Positions 10,596 through 18,813 of a stretch of 64,000 bases of DNA are shown piece after piece (within the stretch, counting starts at the first letter, position 1; every line of letters begins with the position of its first letter). Position numbers and translations under genes: made by a program. The notes beneath the pieces are model-generated. The model did not search any database. It saw only the letters and a list, made by a program, of their open reading frames with translations, and had not been told where the DNA came from. The stretch is from Nocardia panacis (GTDB lineage: Bacteria; Actinomycetota; Actinomycetes; Mycobacteriales; Mycobacteriaceae): positions 620,001-684,000 of the forward strand of contig NZ_QZFU01000019.1 in the NCBI RefSeq assembly GCF_003598715.1. Reading direction: 5' to 3'.

Positions 10596-11018
10596 TCATT
10601 TCCGCCGTGCCGTACCGGTCGCCCACCGCGCCATGCTCATTCCGAGCACGACGGCCGCCAACCCCGTCACCACCGAACCCCCGAGATAGCCGAGCGCCTC
10701 GAGCGCGGCACCCGATTCGAAGAGTCTACGAACCTCCAGGGCGTAGGTGGAAAACGTCGTAAAGCCGCCGAGCACCCCGACACCGAGGAAGGGGCGGAGG
10801 AACCGGTGGGCTACCCATACCTCCGTGATCAGAACCATCAGTATTCCGATCGCGAAGCATCCCAACACATTTATCACGAGGGTGGACCACGGGATGCTGC
10901 GAGGTTGCGCGGGCCACCACACACCGATGGCGTAGCGCAGCAGGGCGCCGAGTCCACCGCCGAGCGAAATCACCAACAGGACCGCTGGTTCGGCAGGTGT
11001 CGCGGACTTGCGGACCAT
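10596..11018 (-). CDS. crcB: Fluoride channel subunit FluC/CrcB (first copy)
   Basis: A 140-residue, four-helix protein. GGGLGALLRYAIG holds the conserved Arg, PWSTLVINVLGCFAIG the pore Asn, and GVLGGFTTFSTYALE the FTTFST pore track. It is clearly paralogous to the downstream subunit but diverged, fitting a heterodimeric FluC. I chose ATG 11018 because AGGAGG lies 9 nt upstream; the in-frame extension to 11120 has no such site. It is the first gene of the fluC-DUF190-fluC-pgm-MFS operon. I looked for a fluoride riboswitch in the leader and found no convincing match. Confidence 0.92.
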   Translation of the reverse strand: MVRKSATPAEPAVLLVISLGGGLGALLRYAIGVWWPAQPRSIPWSTLVINVLGCFAIGILMVLITEVWVAHRFLRPFLGVGVLGGFTTFSTYALEVRRLFESGAALEALGYLGGSVVTGLAAVVLGMSMARWATGTARRK

Positions 11019-11248
11019 ATCCCCCAACCTCCTGCCCGCCGCCGGATCTGCCGCGCCGACGATCGTTGCCAATCGTATGCCCGCACCGTGCGCATCCGGA
11101 GTCGGCGCGACGCGGGCCATCGGTCATCGTATCGGCACACCGCTCGGTCCGTTCCGGCCGGGACGGCACGCGAGGGGATCATCGACCGTCGACTCGCCCG
11201 GATCGCGGTGCGCCGGTGTGCCGGTGCCCGCGACCGTCGCGAACAGCA

Positions 11249-11283
11249 CTGCGCCCGAGACGGAAAATCCGTCTCGGGCGCAG
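11249..11283. terminator. Perfect 15-bp hairpin terminator
   Basis: Arms CTGCGCCCGAGACGG (11249-11263) and CCGTCTCGGGCGCAG (11269-11283) pair without mismatch around a 5-nt loop. It lies 18 bp past the stop of the DHA2 efflux gene on the minus strand and insulates it from the fluoride operon. Confidence 0.8.
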
Positions 11284-11300
11284 CCTTGTTCACCCGTGCG

Positions 11301-12797
11301 TCAGTGCGCGAGCACCGGCTCGCCCTCGGAAGGCACCGGCACCGAATTCGGCATCAGCACCGCCATGATCACCGCGCCCACCACGAAAATCCCGGTGGCC
11401 CACCAGAAGCTGGTGGTGTAGCTCTCGATCATGGACTGGGCCACGGTCATCCGATCCGGCACGCGACCGGACAGGTAGTTGGCCGCCGCCGAGGAGGCGA
11501 TGGTGCTCAGCAGCGCCGTGCCGATCGAACCACCCACCTGCTGGCTGGTGTTGATCGTCGCCGAGGCGACACCCGCGTCCTCGTGCTGCACGCCCGAGGT
11601 CGCACCCTGGAAGGCGGTGGACATCGCACCACCGAGTCCGAGGCCGAGCAGGATCAGGGCGGGCAGGATGTGGGTGGCGTATCCGGTGGTCAGGCCGATG
11701 CGGGTCAGCCAGGCCATACCGGCCGCCGCGATCAGGAAGCCGCCGCTGACCACGATCTTCGGCCCAAGCTTCGGCAGCAGCAGCGAGGGGACGGTGGTCG
11801 AGGACAGCACCATCGCCGCCACCATGGGCAGGAAGGCCACGCCGGTGCGGATCGGCGAGTACCCCATGGTCAACTGCATGTAGTAGGTGAGGAACAGGAA
11901 GATCGCGAACATCCCGATGCCCATGACGAACACGGTCAGGTAGGACGCGCCGCGCATCCGGTCGAGCACGATCCGCAGCGGCAGCAGCGGATGGGCGACC
12001 TTCGCCTCGATCGCCACGAACGCCGCGAGCAGGACCGCGCCGCCGATCAGGAAGGTCAGGGTGAGCGCATCGGTCCAGCCGTGCGAGTCGGCACGGGAGA
12101 AGCCGTAGACGATGCCGAACAGCGCGGCGGTGACCACCACGGTGCCGGGCAGGTCCAGCTTGGGCCGCTGGTCGGCGGTGTGCTTGGCCAGCAGCAGGAT
12201 CGCGCCGACCAGCGCGACGGCCGCGAAGACCAGGTTGACGAACATCACCCAGCGCCAGTTGGCCCATTCGGTGAGCGCGCCGCCGAGCAGCAGACCGATC
12301 GCGCCGCCCGCGCCTGCGACCGCACCGAAGATGCCGAAGGCTTTGGCGCGTTCACCGGGTTCGGTGAAGGTGACGGTGAGCAGCGACAGTGCGGCGGGGG
12401 CCAGCAGCGCGCCGAAGATGCCCTGGCCGACACGGGCCGCGACCAGCATCTCGAAGCTGGTGGCCGCGCCGCCGATGGCGGAGGTGGCGGCGAAGCCGAT
12501 CAGACCCACGATGAAGGTGGTGCGGCGGCCGAACAGGTCGCTGAGGCGGCCGCCGAGCAGCAGCAGGCTGCCGAAGGCGAGGGCGTATCCGGTGACCACC
12601 CACTGCCGGGAGGCATCGCTGAACCCGAGATCCCGCTGCGCTGCGGGGAGTGCGATATTCACGACGGTCGCGTCCAGGACGACCATGAGTTGTGCCACGC
12701 CGAGAACGGCGAGCACCCACCAGCGCATTGCGTGCGATCCGCGGCGGCCCGCGGAGAGCTCGGGGGCTTTTGCCCCACGGTCTATCGTGGTAGTCAT
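11301..12797 (-). CDS. DHA2-family (EmrB/QacA) drug:H+ antiporter, 14 TM
   Basis: A 498-residue MFS protein with 14 predicted helices. TM1 carries the DHA2 signature LDATVVNIALPAAQRDLG. Motif A is GGRLSDLFGRRTTF and motif B is VAARVGQGIFGALLAPAAL. Motif C-type glycine-rich TM5 is GAVAGAGGAIGLLLGGAL. These pumps export cationic or amphipathic toxins and antibiotics. It diverges from a TetR gene at 12915 with a dyad-rich 117-bp gap, the standard local-repressor arrangement. A perfect terminator follows. The substrate is not predictable. Confidence 0.9.
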   Translation of the reverse strand: MTTTIDRGAKAPELSAGRRGSHAMRWWVLAVLGVAQLMVVLDATVVNIALPAAQRDLGFSDASRQWVVTGYALAFGSLLLLGGRLSDLFGRRTTFIVGLIGFAATSAIGGAATSFEMLVAARVGQGIFGALLAPAALSLLTVTFTEPGERAKAFGIFGAVAGAGGAIGLLLGGALTEWANWRWVMFVNLVFAAVALVGAILLLAKHTADQRPKLDLPGTVVVTAALFGIVYGFSRADSHGWTDALTLTFLIGGAVLLAAFVAIEAKVAHPLLPLRIVLDRMRGASYLTVFVMGIGMFAIFLFLTYYMQLTMGYSPIRTGVAFLPMVAAMVLSSTTVPSLLLPKLGPKIVVSGGFLIAAAGMAWLTRIGLTTGYATHILPALILLGLGLGGAMSTAFQGATSGVQHEDAGVASATINTSQQVGGSIGTALLSTIASSAAANYLSGRVPDRMTVAQSMIESYTTSFWWATGIFVVGAVIMAVLMPNSVPVPSEGEPVLAH

Positions 12798-12799
12798 AT

Positions 12800-12912
12800 G
12801 TCCCCTATGTCTCGAGCTTTGATCCGGAGTTACCTTCTCCGCTTACCGGAAGAAGCTATCACGATAACGGAGGTTCTGCCTCCACTTAATCCCGATAGTT
12901 GTTAACATGGCC
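12800..12912. promoter_or_regulatory. Divergent promoter/operator region, DHA2 pump and TetR
   Basis: The gap is AT-richer than its surroundings and contains several dyads. TTCTCCG and CGGAAGAA flank a 4-5 nt centre (12835-12854), CTATC...GATAG arms bracket a GGAGG/CCTCC hairpin, and GTTAAC sits just before the TetR start. These are candidate binding sites for the TetR product; which one is used cannot be decided by eye. Confidence 0.4.
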
Positions 12913-12914
12913 GT

Positions 12915-13631
12915 GTGAATCCCGCCACGACCGTTCCCCCACCCCGCCGCCTGCGCGCCGACGCCGCACGAAACCAGCAGCGCATCATCGCCGCGGCGCG
13001 CCAACTCTTCGCCGAACGCGGACTCGAGATCACCCTCGATGACGTGGCCGAGAAGGCCGGTGTCGGCGTGGGAACGGTCTACCGCCGCTTCGCCAATAAG
13101 AAGGCGCTGGTGGCCGAGGTCTTCGAGCAGAATCTGCTCGATTTCGCCGAGGCGTCGGAGGCGGCCCTGCACAATCCCGACCCCTGGTTGGGCGTGGTGG
13201 AGTTCTTCGAGTACGCCTGCCGCCATCTGGCCCCCAATCGCGGCTTCGGCTCGGTCATGCTCGAACTCAAGCAGGAGATGGACCGGTTCAAGCAGGTCCT
13301 CGACAACAGGATCAAGCCGACCACCCTGGCCATCGTCGCTCGCGCCAGGGAGGCGGGCGTGCTGGCCCCCGGCATCGAGGGCGGGGATTTCTTCTCGCTG
13401 ATCCACATGATCGCGAGCTTCGCCGATTTCGCCTCCGGCGTGCGGCCCGATGCGTGGGAGCGCTATGTGGCCATCGCCCTCAATGGCGTGCGCAGCGACA
13501 GCACGCCGCGCAGGCCGCTCACGGTCGCCCCGCTCACCCCCGCCGAGGTGGACCAGGCCAAGACTTCGACCTGCGAGGCGCGCAGGCGCTGGCCGATTCA
13601 GGACGGGCAGCCACAACCCGCGACCCAGTAG
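12915..13631 (+). CDS. TetR-family transcriptional repressor
   Basis: A 238-residue regulator. The HTH is at residues ~18-65 (RIIAAARQLFAERGLEITLDDVA, then AGVGVGTVYRRFANKKAL); the rest is the ligand-binding helical domain, with a Pro-rich, poorly conserved tail of ~30 residues. The GTG at 12915 is used because an earlier ATG (12907) is out of frame and stops at once. It is divergently transcribed from the DHA2 pump and most likely represses it until a pump substrate binds. Confidence 0.88.
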   Translation: MNPATTVPPPRRLRADAARNQQRIIAAARQLFAERGLEITLDDVAEKAGVGVGTVYRRFANKKALVAEVFEQNLLDFAEASEAALHNPDPWLGVVEFFEYACRHLAPNRGFGSVMLELKQEMDRFKQVLDNRIKPTTLAIVARAREAGVLAPGIEGGDFFSLIHMIASFADFASGVRPDAWERYVAIALNGVRSDSTPRRPLTVAPLTPAEVDQAKTSTCEARRRWPIQDGQPQPATQ

Positions 13632-13717
13632 GCCCACAACCAAGCAAAACTTCCCAATTTCAGATTCTTGCGCGCGATTGGTAGCGCAGGTCACAGCGTC
13701 GCCCTAGAGTTGGACAC

Positions 13718-15010
13718 ATGACCAACTGGGTGAACTGGGCAGGCGATCAACACTGCGCGCCCGCGACCGTGGCCGCTCCGCGCACCGCCGAGGAGATCGC
13801 CGAGATCCTCGACCAGGCCGCGAGCGCCGACCAAACGGTCCGGGTGGCCGGGGCCGGACATTCGTTCACCGACGCCGTCCTCACCGACGGCGTCCTGCTC
13901 GACCTGTCGGCCATGAACCGCGTGCTCGATATCGACCGCGCCACCGGTTTGGTCCGGGTGCAGGCGGGCAGCACCCTCAATGCCCTCAGCAATGCCATGC
14001 ACCCGCACGGACTCGCCTTCCCCAACCTCGGCGACATCGATGTGCAGACCATCGCCGGAGCCACCGCGACCGGCACCCACGGCACCGGCGCGGGCCTGCA
14101 AAACCTCTCCGCCGCACTGCATTCCATCGAACTGATGCGCGCCGACGGCAAGAAGGTGGAATTGAATGCCCGCACCGACCCCGACGGGTGGCGCGCGGCC
14201 AGGGTCGGCATCGGCGCACTGGGCATCATCACCGAGGTGACGTTGCAACTGACACCGTCGTTCGTACTCGAAGGTATCGAACGTCCGATCCCGGTGGCGG
14301 AGATTCTCGCCGACCTGGACTCCTATGTCGACGGCAATGAACACTTCGAGTTCTACATGTTCGCGCACAGCCCGCTGGCCATGACCAAGCGCAACAACCG
14401 CGTCGAGCTTCCCGAGCAGCCGAGGGCCAAGGCGGTGGACTGGTTCGCCGATATCCTCATGTCCAACTACGCTTTCGACGCCATGTGTCGACTCGGCCGT
14501 CGCGCGCCGAGCCTGGTGCCGCTCATCCATCGCGGCGCGGCCTACGCGGGCAGCTATCGCAGACAGGTGGACCGCTCGTATCGAGTCTTCGCCTCGCCCA
14601 GACTGATTCGCTTCACCGAGATGGAATACGCCATCCCCCGAGCGCATTCCGCGCAGGCGATCCGCGAAATCAAGGACCTGGCCGCACGATTCGCGACCCC
14701 GATGCCCATCGAGGTGCGGTGGGTGGCCCCCGACGACGCGTTCCTTTCCCCGGCGGGCGAACGCGACACCTGCTACATCGCGGTGCACCAGTACCAGGGC
14801 ATGAACTACGAACCGTACTTCCGCGCCTGCGAAGCGATTTTCGACAAGCACCAGGGCCGACCGCACTGGGGGAAGCGCCACTTCCAGACCGCCGAGACAC
14901 TGCGGGAGCGCTACCCGCACTGGGATCGGTTCACCGAGGTGCGCCGCCGCCTGGATCCCAAGGGCCGCTTCAGCAACGCCTACGTCGATCGGGTCCTGGG
15001 CGCGCTGTAA
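13718..15010 (+). CDS. FAD-linked aldonolactone oxidase (D-arabinono/L-gulono-1,4-lactone type)
   Basis: A 430-residue VAO-fold oxidase. The N-terminal FAD-binding PCMH domain (residues ~10-180) has VRVAGAGHSFTD, where GAGHS is the flavin-contact motif, and GDIDVQTIAGATATGTHGTG. The C-terminal ALO substrate domain ends with the family hallmark HWGKRH near residue ~388. These enzymes oxidise an aldono-1,4-lactone to an ascorbate-like compound, in mycobacteria with cytochrome c as a possible acceptor. The ATG at 13718 gives the normal N-terminus. It stands alone; a tandem repeat follows directly downstream. Confidence 0.9.
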   Translation: MTNWVNWAGDQHCAPATVAAPRTAEEIAEILDQAASADQTVRVAGAGHSFTDAVLTDGVLLDLSAMNRVLDIDRATGLVRVQAGSTLNALSNAMHPHGLAFPNLGDIDVQTIAGATATGTHGTGAGLQNLSAALHSIELMRADGKKVELNARTDPDGWRAARVGIGALGIITEVTLQLTPSFVLEGIERPIPVAEILADLDSYVDGNEHFEFYMFAHSPLAMTKRNNRVELPEQPRAKAVDWFADILMSNYAFDAMCRLGRRAPSLVPLIHRGAAYAGSYRRQVDRSYRVFASPRLIRFTEMEYAIPRAHSAQAIREIKDLAARFATPMPIEVRWVAPDDAFLSPAGERDTCYIAVHQYQGMNYEPYFRACEAIFDKHQGRPHWGKRHFQTAETLRERYPHWDRFTEVRRRLDPKGRFSNAYVDRVLGAL

Positions 15011-15032
15011 ACAGTCCGCCCGCGCAGATCGG

Positions 15033-15215
15033 TCCTCCGGTCCCATCGCTCACGCCGCGGTGTTTGATTCGCGGCGCTCGCGGGTCCCTCCGTGGTCACG
15101 CTGCGCTACCTCCTCCGGTCCCGTCGCTCACGCCGCCGTGTCCAATTCGCGGCGCTCGCGGGTCCCTCCGTGGTCACGCTGCGCTACCTCCTCCGGTCCC
15201 GTCGCTCACGCCGCC
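15033..15215 (+). repeat. 78-bp tandem repeat, 2.3 copies
   Basis: The unit starting TCCTCCGGTCCC recurs at 15033, 15111 and 15189, i.e. with a period of exactly 78 bp. The third copy is partial. Copies 1 and 2 differ at only a few bases near their middle (15059-15070 against 15137-15148). It lies in the 287-bp gap between two plus-strand genes and encodes nothing recognisable. Confidence 0.9.
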
Positions 15216-15297
15216 CGAATCCGTATCCCTTACGCTACGACAGCGTTTGGGCGCGACCGGGATACGGCCCGGCAGGTTCTTCGGCGAAAGGCGTTGC

Positions 15298-15711
15298 ATG
15301 GCCCACACACCGAGCGTGCTGTTCGTCTGCGTGCACGACGCGAGCCGATCCCCCATGGCCGCCGGACTATTGACCGCGCTGGCGGGCACCCGCATCGAGG
15401 TTCGTACAGCGGGTAGCGCGCCCGCGGCGACCATCAACCCGAGCGCCGTGGCGGCCATGGCCGAACTCGGGATCGATATCTGCGCGCATCGGCCCAAAGC
15501 GCTCACCGATGAGGCGGTGGGCGTCTCGGATGTGGTGGTCACCATGGGACCCGGCGATGGGTGCCCGTACTTTCCCGGCATCAGCTATCGGCATTGGGAT
15601 CTGCCCGATCCGGCCGGATACGGGCTCGAAGGGATACGGCCGATTCGGGATCGGCTGCGCATCCTGGTGGAGAACCTCATCGCCGAACTGGTGCCGACGC
15701 CCACACGCTGA
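15298..15711 (+). CDS. Low-molecular-weight phosphatase / arsenate-reductase-like protein
   Basis: A 137-residue LMW-PTPase fold. The catalytic P-loop C-V-H-D-A-S-R-S begins at Cys11 (CX5RS), and the distal acid loop reads DLPDPAG. The sequence around the P-loop (VLFVCVHDASRSPMAAGLL) is closer to ArsC-type arsenate reductases (VCVHNAGRSQMAAG) than to tyrosine phosphatases. It could reduce arsenate with mycothiol/mycoredoxin or thioredoxin. No arsenite pump or ArsR gene is adjacent, so the role stays open. The ATG at 15298 follows GAAAGG. Confidence 0.82.
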   Translation: MAHTPSVLFVCVHDASRSPMAAGLLTALAGTRIEVRTAGSAPAATINPSAVAAMAELGIDICAHRPKALTDEAVGVSDVVVTMGPGDGCPYFPGISYRHWDLPDPAGYGLEGIRPIRDRLRILVENLIAELVPTPTR

Positions 15712-15764
15712 TTCGGTCCGATTCGTTCAAGACCGGGCGCTCGCGCACCGCTTACCGTGGGGAT

Positions 15765-16160
15765 ATGACCCCAGAACTCGATGTCGTCGAACTAGTTGTC
15801 TCCGATATGGCCGCCAGCCTCGCCTTCTACCGTCGGCTCGGACTGAGTTTCCCGGCGGGCGCCGAGAGCGAGCCGCATGTGGAGGCCGAGTTGCGCGGCG
15901 GTCTGCGGCTCGCGTTCGACAGCGAGGAGACGATTCGCGCCTTCCACCCGGGTTGGCAGCGGCCCACCTCGGCCGGGCGCATCGGCTTGGCATTTCGCTG
16001 CGGCGACCCCGCCGAGGTGGACAAGGTGTACGCCGAACTCACCGAAGCGGGCTATGCGGGGGAACTCGCGCCGTGGGATGCGTTCTGGGGGCAGCGCTAT
16101 GCGACGGTGCGCGACCCGGACGGCAATGGGATCGATCTGTTCGCGGCGCTGAATCCCTAG
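15765..16160 (+). CDS. VOC-family (glyoxalase/bleomycin-resistance fold) protein
   Basis: A 131-residue single vicinal-oxygen-chelate unit: VVELVVSDMAASLAFYRRLGL at the N-terminus, a second beta-alpha-beta repeat, and the closing signature YATVRDPDGNGIDLFA. It could be a metal-dependent lyase or isomerase or an antibiotic-binding protein; the sequence does not decide. The ATG at 15765 follows GGGGAT. Open frame continues upstream but outside the domain. Confidence 0.85.
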   Translation: MTPELDVVELVVSDMAASLAFYRRLGLSFPAGAESEPHVEAELRGGLRLAFDSEETIRAFHPGWQRPTSAGRIGLAFRCGDPAEVDKVYAELTEAGYAGELAPWDAFWGQRYATVRDPDGNGIDLFAALNP

Positions 16161-16235
16161 GCCCGGTCGCGAAGTCTCATCCGGCACCTCCACGGGACTT
16201 CGAGACAGGGTCACGGGAAACCGCGCATCCGGCGG

Positions 16236-16940
16236 CTATCCGCGTATCAGTAGCTCCCTCAACGGCATTCCCGTCAGCTCGCGCACCTCGCGAGACATGT
16301 GGGCCTGGTCCGCGTAGCCGGTCCGCGCGGCCGTGTCGGCAAGGGGGACACCGGATCGGGCGGCGGCGACCGCGCGTTGCAGCCGCAGCACGCGCGCCAG
16401 CGTCTTGGGGCCGTAGCCGAACGCTGCGAGGGAACGGCGGTGCAGCAGACGCGGATTCAGCTCGACCGACGCGGCCGTCGCGGCGATGGTCCACCCGGCG
16501 GCCAGGGCGGTGACGATGTGGGCCAGGCGCGGATCGGGCGGTGCGAGATCCACGGCGCGGGACAGGACGAGATCCTCCAGTGCCGCAGCGTGATCGGCCG
16601 CGTCGTCGACCTGCCCGGTGAGCCGACGGGCGAGGACAGCAGGCCAGATATCGGCCAATTCCACTCTGCGGTCCCGTAATTCGTGGGCCGGGAGGCCGAG
16701 CAGAGCGGGTGCGGTGCCCGGATAGAAGCGGATCCCCGCGAGCTCGGTGCCCGGTGCGATCATGGGCCGGTGCGCGGTGGTGTCCGGCCCCGCGACGAAC
16801 AGGCGACCCGAGCACCAGATCAGATCCAGACAACCGTCCGGCAGCACCGGCCGCGATTGGCCGCGACCGACCGCGCGGGTCCACACCACCGCGCGGTCGT
16901 ATCGCGACGGCCGCTCGCGATATCCGCCCGGCCCTGTCAT
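16236..16940 (-). CDS. AraC-family transcriptional regulator
   Basis: A 234-residue regulator. The N-terminal ~110 residues form the cupin-like sensor seen in AraC proteins of the DUF6597 type (LPDGCLDLIWCSGRLFVAG, GIRFYPGTAPALLGLPA). The C-terminal AraC double HTH covers residues ~130-230 (FGYGPKTLARVLRLQRAV and SGVPLADTAARTGYADQAHM). The ATG at 16940 follows GCGGGAT; a GTG ten codons upstream (16970) is an alternative. It is divergent from the MmcQ/YjbR gene. The target is unknown. Confidence 0.85.
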   Translation of the reverse strand: MTGPGGYRERPSRYDRAVVWTRAVGRGQSRPVLPDGCLDLIWCSGRLFVAGPDTTAHRPMIAPGTELAGIRFYPGTAPALLGLPAHELRDRRVELADIWPAVLARRLTGQVDDAADHAAALEDLVLSRAVDLAPPDPRLAHIVTALAAGWTIAATAASVELNPRLLHRRSLAAFGYGPKTLARVLRLQRAVAAARSGVPLADTAARTGYADQAHMSREVRELTGMPLRELLIRG

Positions 16941-17000
16941 ATCCCGCAGGCTACCCACCGGCACCGACACTGTCGGTCACGGCTGGAACAATTTCGTGCC

Positions 17001-17336
17001 ATGAGCACGACCGGCGACGATGTTCGCGAAGTAGCCATGTCCCTGCCGGAGACCACCGAGGAATTCGCCTGGGGCATGCCTATCTTCCGCGTCGCCCGCA
17101 AACTCTTCCTCACCCTGCCCGAGGAGGAGACCTCCATAGCCGTGCGCTGCCCCGTGCTCGAACGCGACGAACTGGTCCGCGCCGAACCCGAGAAGTTCTG
17201 GGTCGCACCCCACGAGGCGACCCAGGCTTGGGTGCGGGTTCGCCTGGCGGCCCTGGAGGACCGCGGCGAGTTGACCGATATTGTCCGGGACTCCTGGCGG
17301 CAGGCCGCACCGAAGCACCTGATCGACGGCGATTGA
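17001..17336 (+). CDS. MmcQ/YjbR-like protein
   Basis: A 111-residue protein of the MmcQ/YjbR family: DVREVAMSLPETTEEFAWGMPIFRVARKLF, then CPVLERDELVRAEPEKFWV, and a C-terminal helix pair (DIVRDSWRQAAPKHLI). The fold is double-wing DNA-binding-like, but no defined activity is known for stand-alone members. The ATG at 17001 begins exactly at the family start. It is divergent from the AraC gene with a 60-bp gap. Confidence 0.85.
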   Translation: MSTTGDDVREVAMSLPETTEEFAWGMPIFRVARKLFLTLPEEETSIAVRCPVLERDELVRAEPEKFWVAPHEATQAWVRVRLAALEDRGELTDIVRDSWRQAAPKHLIDGD

Positions 17337-17390
17337 TCACCTGCGTGCGGCCCGCCGAGTCGTCCGATTGTCTCGGCGAGCCGCCACAGT

Positions 17391-18326
17391 TCACAGAGTC
17401 AGAACGAGCCGACCCGAAAGACCGCCTGCGGCGAGTCGGGTATGTGCTTCGGCGGCGGCTTCCAGCGGCAATGTCTCGGCGACGCGGAAGGTGAGCTTCT
17501 GCTCCGCGAGGCGGGCCAGGGCCCTCCCGTCGGCGTGGATCCACTCTTGGTGCACGGTGATACCGCGCAGCGGGACCGGGACCGCACCGCCGACCACGGT
17601 GACGAAGCGACCTCGGTTCCGGATCGCAGCGAGTGCGCGGTTGCTCAGACCCGCTGTATCCAGTGCGGCATCCACGCCACCGGGAACCCGTCGACGCGCC
17701 TCCGCCGAAAGATCCGCGTCGCGCTCGAGCACCCATTCCGCGCCGACGGAACGCAGGAACTCCGCGTCGGACCCCTGGGCGAGCACTCGAATGCCGCGCT
17801 GCGCCGCGATTTCGACGGCGAAGCCGCCGACCGCGCCGGTCGCGCCGGTCACCAGGAGGGTGTCGCCCTCGGACAGCTCGAGCAGGTCGAGTGCCTGGGC
17901 GGCGGTGAGACCGTTCAGCGGCAGGGTGGCCGCCTCGACAGCCGATACGCCGGTCGGGGCCGCGGCCACGGAGGTGGCGTCGAGCACCACGTACTCGGCG
18001 TAGGTTCCCAGCGCGGAATCCAACAGGTCGCGCAGGCCGATCACCTGCTGCCCCACGGTGAATCCGTCGACTCCGGGGCCGAGCTTCTCGATCGCACCCG
18101 CGACATCCCATCCGATACCGGTGCTCTCACGCGGGGCCATCAACCCGGCCTCGACCAAGACACCGGAACGGGTCACCAGATCGACCGGGTTGACGGTCGC
18201 CGCCGCCACCTGGATCCGGACCTGTCCCCAACCCGGCTCCGGGATCTCCACCTCGACGACCCGCAGCACCTCCGGTTCGCCATAGCCTCGCACCACTACT
18301 GCTCGCATTGTCTCTCGCTTGCTCAT
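17391..18326 (-). CDS. Zinc-independent MDR oxidoreductase (quinone-oxidoreductase-like)
   Basis: A 311-residue medium-chain dehydrogenase/reductase. The N-terminal GroES-like domain is MRAVVVRGYGEPEVLRVVE and VNPVDLVTRSG. The NADPH Rossmann loop is LLVTGATGAVGGFAVEIA. The structural and catalytic zinc Cys clusters are missing, as in NADPH:quinone reductases. It shares a 75-bp divergent region with an HxlR repressor, a common pairing for electrophile- or quinone-responsive reductases. The start may be ATG 18326 or the in-frame ATG 18308 six codons later (MRAVVV), which also has a GAGAG ribosome site. Confidence 0.85.
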   Translation of the reverse strand: MSKRETMRAVVVRGYGEPEVLRVVEVEIPEPGWGQVRIQVAAATVNPVDLVTRSGVLVEAGLMAPRESTGIGWDVAGAIEKLGPGVDGFTVGQQVIGLRDLLDSALGTYAEYVVLDATSVAAAPTGVSAVEAATLPLNGLTAAQALDLLELSEGDTLLVTGATGAVGGFAVEIAAQRGIRVLAQGSDAEFLRSVGAEWVLERDADLSAEARRRVPGGVDAALDTAGLSNRALAAIRNRGRFVTVVGGAVPVPLRGITVHQEWIHADGRALARLAEQKLTFRVAETLPLEAAAEAHTRLAAGGLSGRLVLTL

Positions 18327-18365
18327 GCGAATAACTTTCGGGGCGCTACTCTCTTTAAGGAAGTA

Positions 18366-18381
18366 GGCACTTCAGAGTGCC
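18366..18381. promoter_or_regulatory. HxlR operator candidate, GGCACT-tcag-AGTGCC
   Basis: A perfect 6-bp dyad with a 4-nt centre lies between the divergent reductase and HxlR starts, 21 bp before the HxlR ATG. Its position overlapping the expected promoter fits autoregulation plus repression of the reductase. Confidence 0.55.
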
Positions 18382-18401
18382 CACCAGACCCGGAGGTAAC
18401 A

Positions 18402-18794
18402 ATGGCCACCCGAACCGCCGCGCAACTGCGAGCCGAACGCGCGATGGTCTACGACGCCTATATCGCCGAATGCCCGACGCGCAAACTGCTGGACCGGATC
18501 TCCGATAAGTGGGTGAGCCTGACGGTCAACGCGCTCGCCGATGGACCGCAGCGCTATCGCGACCTGCAACATCGACTGGCAGGCGTCAGCCAGAAGATGC
18601 TCACCCAGACGCTGCGCAATCTGGAACGCGACGGATTGATCACCCGGACGGTGTGGCCCACGGTGCCGCAGCGCGTCGACTACGAACTCACGCCGCTCGG
18701 GCAGTCACTGCTGCCGGTCATGCAGGCCATCAAGGGCTGGGCCGAGGAGCATATGGACGAGGTCGAGGCGGCCCGCACCGCGTACGCGGAGTAA
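18402..18794 (+). CDS. HxlR-family transcriptional regulator
   Basis: A 130-residue winged-helix protein. It has the HxlR diagnostic Cys (YIAECPTRKLLDRISDKW), then LADGPQRYRDLQHRLAGVSQKMLTQTLRNLERDGLI for the recognition helix and wing, and YELTPLGQSLLPV. The lone Cys near residue 25 is the redox or electrophile-sensing residue in HypR/YodB-type members, so quinone or diamide sensing is plausible. The ATG at 18402 has GGAGG at a good distance. It diverges from the quinone-oxidoreductase-like gene. Confidence 0.88.
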   Translation: MATRTAAQLRAERAMVYDAYIAECPTRKLLDRISDKWVSLTVNALADGPQRYRDLQHRLAGVSQKMLTQTLRNLERDGLITRTVWPTVPQRVDYELTPLGQSLLPVMQAIKGWAEEHMDEVEAARTAYAE

Positions 18795-18813
18795 GCGTCT
18801 CAAAAAAGACGTC

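Noticed and set aside
11019..11200. Fluoride riboswitch ahead of the FluC operon
   Set aside because: The minus-strand leader lacks the CTGATG element and the conserved 5' GG-n-GATGG/pseudoknot arrangement of the crcB motif; the two GATG occurrences do not fit the consensus.
15033..15215. CRISPR array
   Set aside because: The units are directly contiguous with a 78-bp period and no unique spacers of constant length; no cas gene is present.
14485..15711. A 408-codon open frame joining the end of the lactone-oxidase region to the phosphatase gene
   Set aside because: Only the last 137 codons (from ATG 15298) show a protein family; the earlier part overlaps the oxidase gene out of frame and runs through the 78-bp repeats.
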